Origin: Vibrio penaeicida
GTDB taxonomy: Bacteria; Pseudomonadota; Gammaproteobacteria; Enterobacterales; Vibrionaceae
DNA: 64,000 bases
Direction: 5' to 3'
NCBI RefSeq assembly: GCF_019977755.1
Contig: NZ_AP025144.1
Location: 2,852,001 to 2,916,000 of the forward strand
The notes under the pieces were generated by a model. It was not told the DNA's origin, made no database searches, and worked only from the letters and a program-made list of their open reading frames with translations. A program made the translations under genes and the position numbers. Shown in pieces: positions 55,050 through 61,820 of the stretch (positions are counted from its first letter, which is position 1; every line of letters begins with the position of its first letter).

Positions 55050-55083
55050 AAATCCACCTTTGTATCGGGTGGATTTTTATTTG
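55050..55083 (+). terminator. Intrinsic terminator of the FAD-oxidase gene
   Basis: 9-bp stem AAATCCACC / GGTGGATTT (55050-55058 / 55068-55076), followed by TTTATTT. It starts 33 bp after the stop. Confidence 0.85.
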
Positions 55084-55155
55084 AGGGGATGGCAGTTGTC
55101 ATCATTGGATTCACCTTCCGAGACACTGCACTGGAAAAGAGGGAATCATACGATC

Positions 55156-55177
55156 AAAAAAGGCGCCACAAGACGCC
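55156..55177 (-). terminator. Intrinsic terminator of the aldolase gene
   Basis: Minus-strand hairpin GGCGTC-TTGT-GGCGCC (55162-55177, one G-U pair) followed by six T. It lies about 31 bp after the aldolase stop. Confidence 0.75.
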
Positions 55178-55208
55178 AAAGCCCTCATAAATGAGGAAGC
55201 AAAGTGCC

Positions 55209-56051
55209 CTACAAATTATACTCTTTAGCCGCGTCCTGAGCCGCTCTCCCCTTACAAATAACATCGGTAATAGCGCGGATTGCATCGGCTGGACGCTCGT
55301 GCAAATAGAGGTTTCGTCCTACAGCCACCCCTGAACATCCTGCCGTCATCGCACTTTCCAAACTCACAAGAAAGTCTAAGAAACTACTTCGCGTTGCCCC
55401 ACCCATCATCACCGTAGGAACCGGTGTTGAGTCGACGACCGTCTTAAATGTTACAGGGTCCCCTGTATATTCGACTTTGACGATATCAGCCCCTGCTTCG
55501 GCGGCCATTCTGGCGGCGAGCGCAACAAACTCCGGTCTGTTTTGCTCACCCTCTGCAACGTTTGTTCCACGAGCCAAAGGCTCACATAAAACAGGAAGCC
55601 CAAGGCGCTCCGATTCCCTGACTAACGTTCCTAAACGTTTCATTTCAGCGACATCATCGGCAGGGTTACTCGACCCAAGAAAGACATAATCGTGCACAGC
55701 ATCAGCCCCATAGGCAGCGGCTTGCTCAGCCGTTGCAATAAAGTCATGCTGCCCTTTGAAGCCATCGTGTCCTAATAAATCGGCATTGCGCCACTTATCC
55801 GTCCAACCAACCGACATAATAACGGCGGGGGAATGTCGATGTCCTAGTAAGCTAGAGTACTGCTTTATATACCCTGGCGAGAGCATTGCCCCCGTTAAGC
55901 CATTGTTCGATAGCTCAAGTAGAATTCTCCTGAACTCGCTATCCGACGTAATGCCTGGCTGTGGTCCCAAATACATACTGTTCACTAGTGCAGCGAAGAC
56001 CGCTTTTTTGTTATCAAACATTCTGTTGAGACGAATTGTTTTCCCTTCCAT
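55209..56051 (-). CDS. Class I aldolase of the FbaB/DhnA/LsrF family
   Basis: 280-aa TIM-barrel enzyme. The Schiff-base Lys is in GADIVKVEYTGDPVTF near residue 195, and phosphate-binding loops in TVMMGGATRSS and SGVAVGRNLY near the C-terminus. DeoC/FbaB-type members include archaeal-type fructose-bisphosphate aldolase and LsrF, the thiolase of autoinducer-2 breakdown. Here it stands divergent from the DeoR regulator and would cleave a ketose phosphate made by the kinase and GlpD-like enzyme. DHAP as one product is an inference. The ATG at 56051 is 43 bp from the operator-like inverted repeat. Confidence 0.83.
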   Translation of the reverse strand: MEGKTIRLNRMFDNKKAVFAALVNSMYLGPQPGITSDSEFRRILLELSNNGLTGAMLSPGYIKQYSSLLGHRHSPAVIMSVGWTDKWRNADLLGHDGFKGQHDFIATAEQAAAYGADAVHDYVFLGSSNPADDVAEMKRLGTLVRESERLGLPVLCEPLARGTNVAEGEQNRPEFVALAARMAAEAGADIVKVEYTGDPVTFKTVVDSTPVPTVMMGGATRSSFLDFLVSLESAMTAGCSGVAVGRNLYLHERPADAIRAITDVICKGRAAQDAAKEYNL

Positions 56052-56092
56052 AACACTTCCCTATGTTTTTCTGAATTTATCACACCAAACAA

Positions 56093-56135
56093 TATGTAGC
56101 TTTATGTAGTATAATGTCAACCATAGAGCTACATA
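56093..56135. promoter_or_regulatory. Inverted repeat, candidate operator of the DeoR regulator
   Basis: TATGTAGCTTTATG (56093-56106) and CATAGAGCTACATA (56122-56135) are 13/14 complementary around a 15-bp spacer that contains TATAATG, a good -10 element. TATGTAG is also repeated directly 10 bp on. It lies between the divergent aldolase and deoR-type genes and fits autoregulation. Confidence 0.6.
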
Positions 56136-56253
56136 AAAGTAAAAAAAGAAATAAATAGAGCGCGCGAGCACATAAGCACGGCGTGAAGCTTGAGAACAGT
56201 ACGATGTTATGATATTTCACAACCTACAGCTCACTAAACTCAAAGGAACATTT

Positions 56254-57060
56254 ATGAGTAGAGGAGACGTTTCAGAAGAAACCATGCTGCCTGAACAACG
56301 TCAAAGTCGGATTTTACAAATAATCCGAAAAAATGGGGTAGCAAAAAACGCGCAATTGGCTAAACAATTTGGCGTCAACATTGCGACGATTCGTCGTGAC
56401 TTCACTACTTTTGAAAAACAAGGGTTAGTCACGGTTGTCTATGGAGGCGCTAAACTTAAAAGTGAATCCATTGCGCCTTCTCCCTATGAAAGTGAAATCA
56501 CGTTAGAAGAAAAACAAAACATTCATTTAACGACAAAGCAAACTATCGCTCAAAAAGCCGCAGCGCTCATTAAGTCTAACGAAAGCATAGGTCTCAATGC
56601 AGGTAGTACTGTCCCTATGATTCTAGATTACTTATCTGATGATGTTCAGCATTTATCCGTGACGACATTGGCGCTAAACATTGCCGAGAAAGCCGTCCGT
56701 TTACCTATTGTAGACTTATTTGTCCCTGGCGGGCATTACAGGAACACATCTCACGCACTGTCTGGCACGGTTACGGAGCAAGCATTAGCGTCTATCAATT
56801 TAGACCGAGGCTTTTTCGGTGCATCCGCTATCGATCTCAACGCGGGTTGGACACATCCAGCACATGCTGAAGTTCCGTCAAACCAAATGATGCTTCGTCA
56901 AGCAAGAAAGAAATACCTTGTGTGTGACTCTTCAAAACTGGGAAGAATTAACTTCAGCAAAGTGTCAGATTTAACGGTATTCGATGCCTTTATTGTTGAT
57001 GATGACTTCCCTTTGGAGTATCGACGTTGGGCAGAAGAAAATGGCATTGAAGTCATTTAG
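56254..57060 (+). CDS. DeoR-family transcriptional repressor
   Basis: 268 aa. The N-terminal DeoR helix-turn-helix is EQRQSRILQIIRKNGVAKNA ... GVNIATIRRDFTTFEKQGLV (about residues 13-60), and the C-terminal sugar-phosphate-sensing domain has SIGLNAGSTVPMILDYL and the FFGASAIDLNAGWTHP motif. The ATG at 56254 has AAAGGA six bases upstream; the longer frame to 56209 does not. Members respond to phosphorylated sugars or polyols, so it probably senses a product of the neighbouring kinase or dehydrogenase and controls the whole locus. Confidence 0.9.
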   Translation: MSRGDVSEETMLPEQRQSRILQIIRKNGVAKNAQLAKQFGVNIATIRRDFTTFEKQGLVTVVYGGAKLKSESIAPSPYESEITLEEKQNIHLTTKQTIAQKAAALIKSNESIGLNAGSTVPMILDYLSDDVQHLSVTTLALNIAEKAVRLPIVDLFVPGGHYRNTSHALSGTVTEQALASINLDRGFFGASAIDLNAGWTHPAHAEVPSNQMMLRQARKKYLVCDSSKLGRINFSKVSDLTVFDAFIVDDDFPLEYRRWAEENGIEVI

Positions 57061-57095
57061 TTAGTCTACTTGGAGCTCTTCAACTCCACATTGCA

Positions 57096-57124
57096 AAACC
57101 GAATCATAGTGATTCGGTTTTTTT
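57096..57124 (+). terminator. Intrinsic terminator of the DeoR-type gene
   Basis: 11-bp perfect stem AAACCGAATCA / TGATTCGGTTT (57096-57106 / 57110-57120) with loop TAG, then a T run. It lies 36 bp after the stop and separates the regulator from the GlpD-like operon. Confidence 0.9.
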
Positions 57125-57159
57125 ACATCTTAAAAACACAAAAAGCAACATCCACCTTT

Positions 57160-57190
57160 ACACAAAAACACCATAATGCTATAAAAAACT
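57160..57190 (+). promoter_or_regulatory. Upstream element shared with the FAD-oxidase promoter
   Basis: ACACAAAAACACCATAATGC (then TATAAAAAACTACAC) resembles the region at 53516-53541 before the FAD-oxidase gene (ACACAAAACTACATAATGCT, then AAAAAA), with one gap. Candidate co-regulation site or common promoter for the two transcription units. Confidence 0.45.
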
Positions 57191-57231
57191 ACACAAGGTT
57201 ATATTGAGCCGTCATTTTCCAAGGAGAGGAA

Positions 57232-58899
57232 ATGGAATTACATAACAATATTGCATCTAAAGCCTATGATGTTTTGATAATCGGTGGAGGTATTTCTGGG
57301 GTCTCTCTTGCCCGTGAGGCCGTATTAAGGGGATACTCCGTCGCGCTGTTGGAGAAGAATGACTTCTCTTCAGGAACGAGTAGTCGTTCAGGGAAACTCA
57401 TACATGGGGGAGCACGATATTTGGAAACGCTTGACCTCAAGGTCGTTCGTGAATCCTGCAAAGAAAGAGAAACCCAGTTAAACATAGCGCCTCACCTAGC
57501 GAAAACCCAGCCCATTCTGTTCGTATCAAATTCACAAGGCAAATACGCCCCTTGGCAGCTAAAGATAGCGCTCTCTTTTTACGACTTTGTCTCGGGCAAC
57601 CCTAAAAATAGGAAGAGCCGAATCTTTAATAAGAAGAAGCTGAAAGACAAAGAACCTCATTTAAATTCAAATGGGCTCAATGGGGCTGGGCTGTTCCATG
57701 ATTTAGCGACAAATGATGCCAGATTGACTATAGACACCTTAAAAAGCGCGATATCTCTTGGGGCTGTTGCCATGAACTACACTCAAGTGACCGATTTACT
57801 GTATAAGAAAGGCAAAGTCTGCGGCGTCAAAGCGACAAATCAAATATCCAATGAAAGCTATGAAATATCGGCGTCCTACGTGATCAACGCATGTGGTCCA
57901 GGTGTCGACTCCATCCGCTTAATCGATGACCCTACTGCCCACCGATTGATGTCTCCGTCCAAGGGCGTCCACCTAGCGTTCAGCAATAAGAGACTCAAAG
58001 TTAACCATGGTGTATTCATGCACGTGGCAAGCGATAACGGTCGCATGAATTGGGTATTACCTAAAAATGATGAAGGGTATGTCTTTGCAGGTGCGACCGA
58101 TTCCTATTACGAGGGTGATATTGATAACCCGACGATAACCGAATCCGATGTTACACATGTATTGAATGCGACAAATGAAATGTTTCCCAACGCTGAATTG
58201 ACAGAACAAGACATTATTTCTGCATGGTCAGGATTAAGACCCTTAGTTAAAACAGAGTCGATACCGGATGCCAGTAAAGTATCTCGGCGTCATCTAATCA
58301 CTCAAAGTTCTTCAGGGTTGTATACTTTGGCTGGTGGAAAGCTGAGTACTTGTCGGCTCATGGCAGAAGAAACCATTGATTTTATCGAAAACCAAGAAAA
58401 GCTTTGCAAAACAAAAAGTTTAAGTCATGTTACACCGATTTCCGGCGGCGAAGATTTCTCTCATTTACCTCTTCCCAGTGTTGACGTTTTATCAGACCAA
58501 GATGTCGCGAGGATACAACGCAATTTTGGTAGCAACGCACATCAAGTGTTTGAGCTGGCTTCGTATCAAGAAGACAGAAAAGAAATGTTCGGGTCTAACT
58601 TTCCTCTCACTGCGGCAGAAATTCGCTATATAGCGCGCAACGAGCACGTCGTTCATCTAACTGACATTTTGATAAGACGAACTAATATCTTCTTTCAATT
58701 GAAAGATGCCGGATTGTCTCAACTTCACGCGATTGGAAAACTCGCTGCCAGTGAGCTTAATTGGTCTCCAGAAAGGCTAAATAACGAAATCATTGCGTAC
58801 CAAGAAGAAGTGACCATTAATCGTGAGTTTGGTTCCTCAGTACCTCAATACCAATCAATGAATCAAGCAAATTTAAAACAAGGTGGTAGTTATGACTAA
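57232..58899 (+). CDS. GlpD-like FAD-dependent polyol-phosphate dehydrogenase
   Basis: 555 aa, aerobic glycerol-3-phosphate dehydrogenase family. The N-terminal dinucleotide motif VLIIGGGISGVSLAREAVLR is followed by FSSGTSSRSGKLIHGGARYL, the GlpD fingerprint. AGATDSYYEGD and TLAGGKLSTCRLMAEE lie in the FAD domain, and the DAO C-terminal domain from about residue 400 has LTAAEIRYIARNE. It is membrane-associated by family and passes electrons to quinones. Because the partner is an FGGY kinase and an aldolase, I read it as oxidising a phosphorylated polyol other than glycerol 3-phosphate (compare EryB of erythritol breakdown), but true GlpD activity cannot be ruled out. Confidence 0.83.
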   Translation: MELHNNIASKAYDVLIIGGGISGVSLAREAVLRGYSVALLEKNDFSSGTSSRSGKLIHGGARYLETLDLKVVRESCKERETQLNIAPHLAKTQPILFVSNSQGKYAPWQLKIALSFYDFVSGNPKNRKSRIFNKKKLKDKEPHLNSNGLNGAGLFHDLATNDARLTIDTLKSAISLGAVAMNYTQVTDLLYKKGKVCGVKATNQISNESYEISASYVINACGPGVDSIRLIDDPTAHRLMSPSKGVHLAFSNKRLKVNHGVFMHVASDNGRMNWVLPKNDEGYVFAGATDSYYEGDIDNPTITESDVTHVLNATNEMFPNAELTEQDIISAWSGLRPLVKTESIPDASKVSRRHLITQSSSGLYTLAGGKLSTCRLMAEETIDFIENQEKLCKTKSLSHVTPISGGEDFSHLPLPSVDVLSDQDVARIQRNFGSNAHQVFELASYQEDRKEMFGSNFPLTAAEIRYIARNEHVVHLTDILIRRTNIFFQLKDAGLSQLHAIGKLAASELNWSPERLNNEIIAYQEEVTINREFGSSVPQYQSMNQANLKQGGSYD

Positions 58900-60388
58900 G
58901 AAACTGATATTGACCATTGATTTGGGCTCTAGTGGAATGCTTTTATCTGTTTTCAGCAATAAAGGGAAACTGCTAAACGAACAAAAACAAACCTATACAC
59001 CTGAAACAGACACCAGCGGCAAAGCAACTTACGATATAAACCGGATGTATGATTCCGTGTTGTCGTCAATAAATCAGCTCTTTGCAACTGGCTCTTTTTC
59101 TGCCGAAGATGTCTGCGTCATTGGTGTATCAGGGATGATGGGAGGAGTATTGGGGGTCGATAAATACGGCTCCCCAACGTTTCCCTATACCACGTCGCTA
59201 GACACGCGTTTTCTTCCCCATTATGAAAACATAACACGTGAGCACGGCACCGAGATTCGTGAGGTAACCGGTACTTGGTATCCCATACTCGCACCCAAAA
59301 TGAAATGGATGGAAAGCCAATCAAAAGAAAACTTTGCAAAAACAGTCAAAGTTGTGCCAGTCACTAGCTATATCGTTGGGCACCTTGCCGAGCTTCCACC
59401 CGAAAAGTGGGCGATTGATAAGTCTCTACTCTGGATGACAGGTCTTTCAAACAAATCTAGCCAGCAGTGGGATCAAAACATCGCTTCCAAGCTCGGTATT
59501 GATCTGAATCTGCTGCCCTACATTGCTGAGTCTACCGATATTGTTGGACATACAACCCGTAAGCTGTCTACGCTCACCTCTATACCGAGTGGCACACCGA
59601 TACTGGCAGGGCTTGGTGATACACCAGCCAGTATTGTTGGTGCTGGAGGGTTTTCTAACACCGTCGCTGTTGATATCGCCGGCACCTATCCCATTCTCTC
59701 GATGTCGACGCCCTTTACATCTTATGATCGCATTGAAAAAGTGGGCGAAATATTTGGGTCACCTTTGCCTAATATCTGCCACCCTTCGGTATTCATCAAT
59801 GGTGGGGGGCTGACTCAGAAATGGCTTGTGGATATCATGTTTGGTGATGATGGTGACCAAATTAGCCACTATGAAGCCCTATCAAAAGAGGCTGAGTCTA
59901 TCGCTCCAGGTTCCGATGGTTTGCTCTGTAACCCTCACTTCGGAGGTCGTGCATGCCCTCCAGATGCCCATATAAACTCGGGCGCCTTCGTCGGCTTAAA
60001 TTGGGGACACAAAAGAGCGCATCTGTATCGTTCCTTTTTGGAAGCTTTGGCATATGACTTGTCCCTTACATTCAATCAGCTTTCAAACGATCTGGGCGAA
60101 CAAGTAAAAGAGATAAGAGGCGTGAGTGGAATGGCTAACAATTCACTTTGGAATCAAATGAAGGCAGACATCCTCAACTTACCCTACGTAGAAATGGATA
60201 ATAAAGAGGCAACAGCACTGGGTACCGCAATAACTGCAGGCGTTTCGATTGGACTATTTGAAAACTTTGAACAGGCTACTTCTGATATTTGTACGCCCAA
60301 AAAAGTATACAAACCTAGACGTGAGTTACATGAGGCCTATGAACCTTATATAACAGCCTACAAAAAACTCATTGAAGGCACACCTTAA
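58892..60388 (+). CDS. FGGY-family carbohydrate kinase
   Basis: 498-aa kinase. The N-terminal ATP-binding LILTIDLGSSGMLLSVF and the internal ILAGLGDTPASIVGAGGF and GVSGMANNSLWNQMKADILN are typical of FGGY enzymes (glycerol, xylulose, erythritol and AI-2 kinases). The ATG at 58892 overlaps the GlpD-like stop by 8 bp, so translation is coupled; a GTG at 58883 was rejected. It presumably phosphorylates the compound brought in by the ABC importer. The substrate class within FGGY is not clear by eye. No strong terminator follows; an imperfect hairpin is at 60418-60469. Confidence 0.88.
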   Translation: MTKKLILTIDLGSSGMLLSVFSNKGKLLNEQKQTYTPETDTSGKATYDINRMYDSVLSSINQLFATGSFSAEDVCVIGVSGMMGGVLGVDKYGSPTFPYTTSLDTRFLPHYENITREHGTEIREVTGTWYPILAPKMKWMESQSKENFAKTVKVVPVTSYIVGHLAELPPEKWAIDKSLLWMTGLSNKSSQQWDQNIASKLGIDLNLLPYIAESTDIVGHTTRKLSTLTSIPSGTPILAGLGDTPASIVGAGGFSNTVAVDIAGTYPILSMSTPFTSYDRIEKVGEIFGSPLPNICHPSVFINGGGLTQKWLVDIMFGDDGDQISHYEALSKEAESIAPGSDGLLCNPHFGGRACPPDAHINSGAFVGLNWGHKRAHLYRSFLEALAYDLSLTFNQLSNDLGEQVKEIRGVSGMANNSLWNQMKADILNLPYVEMDNKEATALGTAITAGVSIGLFENFEQATSDICTPKKVYKPRRELHEAYEPYITAYKKLIEGTP

Positions 60389-60417
60389 CCAGATACAAAA
60401 AAATCCGGTAATTCATT

Positions 60418-60469
60418 AAGGTAACAATGAAGTTTTCGGTAACTTGCTCCGAACACTTCATTTTACCTT
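60418..60469. terminator. Long imperfect hairpin after the kinase gene
   Basis: AAGGTAACAATGAAGT and ACTTCATTTTACCTT form about 15 pairs with one bulge, and an inner TTCGG / CCGAA stem continues it. There is no U tract, so it may be an mRNA-stabilising or weak terminating structure between the convergent kinase and RTX-like genes. Confidence 0.4.
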
Positions 60470-60508
60470 GGTCAGCTCATTAGGTAGAGCAAGACACATC
60501 TCATCCAG

Positions 60509-61552
60509 TTATACATAATCGATCACTGAATCGATCAAGTCACTGGCATTTGTATCTGTAACGATCAAGTAATCGCCACTTTCCGTATAAAATTCAGCTA
60601 TTGTGTACTGCGCTGTGTAATCCACACCAAAGTCTGCAAGCCGTTGAGTCATAGCACCAGTCAAATCCTCAGCAGTATACGTTGAAAAATAACTCGCATA
60701 TTCAACCAACCCAGCATCTATCGTTAGGTTCACATCGGTAAAAACCATAACATTGGCACTGCCGTCTGGATTATCTTCCCACGAGCCTGCTACGTTGTTA
60801 TCCAGAAGTTCTTGGGTAATGTGTAAGTCAGAAGCACCATCGCCAATGACAACTTCAAAGCCTGTAAATTCCAGCGCATTGTTGCCACTTAAGTAGAGCG
60901 CATCTATGCCTTCTCCTCCGTGGACAATTCGATGAGTATTACAATCCGCTTCTGACAACCCAGCAACATTAACCACATCATTACCTTTGCCTGCGGAGAT
61001 ATTAAATTCTGTGTAATCACCGCCTGCTATTTCAAAAAAACTGATCGTATCATTGCCGTCTCCGGTATCGATCTCGAAGTGGTTACTCCAAGCGGCGCCG
61101 TTCGACTGCACATGCACGTTTACTACATCGTTACCGTTACCCGTAGAGATGTCTCCGCGCTTGGCACCATAAACGTTCACCGTCGTTCCCGTATCAGACA
61201 AGGCGTTTACATTTACATCTACAAAGTTTTTCACGTTGATGAAATCTGTATCGGTCTCAACTAACGCTTCTTTCAGACCATCCGTATTCCACTTATACAC
61301 GGAAACATCAGTGACGGACTTGCTTTCACCGTTTATCCATTTATGCTGAGAACTTAGTGTTAACGCCCCTTCCTTCAGCACTCCCTCTCCTTGAAGAGTC
61401 TTCAAAGACGGGTTTTGATCAACTCCAAACTTATCCAAATACTGCGCAAATTTCGTTGTTGCAAGCGCTTGCGCATCAATAGCCATTTCATTGACAAGCG
61501 TTTCAACTACGCTGCCGACATAAATGTCGGAATTTATTGTGTTACCTAGCAT
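60509..61552 (-). CDS. Small RTX-like secreted protein
   Basis: 347 aa from the ATG at 61552 (AGGAG five bases upstream; an upstream in-frame GTG at 61558 overlaps the Shine-Dalgarno). The middle has three degenerate RTX nonapeptide-type motifs: ISTGNGNDVVNV near residue 135, IDTGDGNDTISF near 162 and ISAGKGNDVVNV near 186. There is no N-terminal signal peptide, the composition is acidic, almost without Cys, and the C-terminus is short and hydrophobic (DLIDSVIDYV), as in type I secretion substrates. The three motifs suggest calcium-bound beta-roll turns. No type I secretion genes lie in the window. The function is unknown. Confidence 0.7.
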   Translation of the reverse strand: MLGNTINSDIYVGSVVETLVNEMAIDAQALATTKFAQYLDKFGVDQNPSLKTLQGEGVLKEGALTLSSQHKWINGESKSVTDVSVYKWNTDGLKEALVETDTDFINVKNFVDVNVNALSDTGTTVNVYGAKRGDISTGNGNDVVNVHVQSNGAAWSNHFEIDTGDGNDTISFFEIAGGDYTEFNISAGKGNDVVNVAGLSEADCNTHRIVHGGEGIDALYLSGNNALEFTGFEVVIGDGASDLHITQELLDNNVAGSWEDNPDGSANVMVFTDVNLTIDAGLVEYASYFSTYTAEDLTGAMTQRLADFGVDYTAQYTIAEFYTESGDYLIVTDTNASDLIDSVIDYV

Positions 61553-61579
61553 AGCCACTCCTGATATCTATCTTTAAGT

Positions 61580-61636
61580 TATACCCAAGTGACCTCAAGG
61601 TGCAGGATTCAGGCACTTTGAGGTCACTTGGGTATA
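61580..61636. repeat. Palindromic intergenic repeat element
   Basis: Arms TATACCCAAGTGACCTCAAG-GTGC (61580-61603) and the complement (61613-61636) pair over 24 bp with one G-U, around a 9-base loop AGGATTCAG. It sits 28 bp upstream of the RTX-like gene. Elements with the TATACCCAAGTGAC start are familiar from Vibrio intergenic regions, as I recall. Degenerate partial copies may be at 4125 and 12833. Confidence 0.8.
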
Positions 61637-61767
61637 GAAGTCTACTCTCTCCGCGACTTAGGGAATATTCTCGTTTCGGCAGTTAGTGCAAATTTGGGAA
61701 GCAATACTTCAGATCGTCATACTTTTGTCACGCGCACTAAGTAATCAAAATGCCACCCGTGCCAGAT

Positions 61768-61796
61768 AAAAAATAAGCCAGCTATACGCTGGCCTA
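61768..61796 (-). terminator. Intrinsic terminator of fadJ
   Basis: Stem TAAGCCAGC / GCTGGCCTA (61774-61782 / 61788-61796) with loop TATAC and one wobble, followed on the minus strand by A then six T. It lies 25 bp after the fadJ stop. Confidence 0.88.
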
Positions 61797-61820
61797 TGAA
61801 CTTCGTCTTTATTCTTATTG

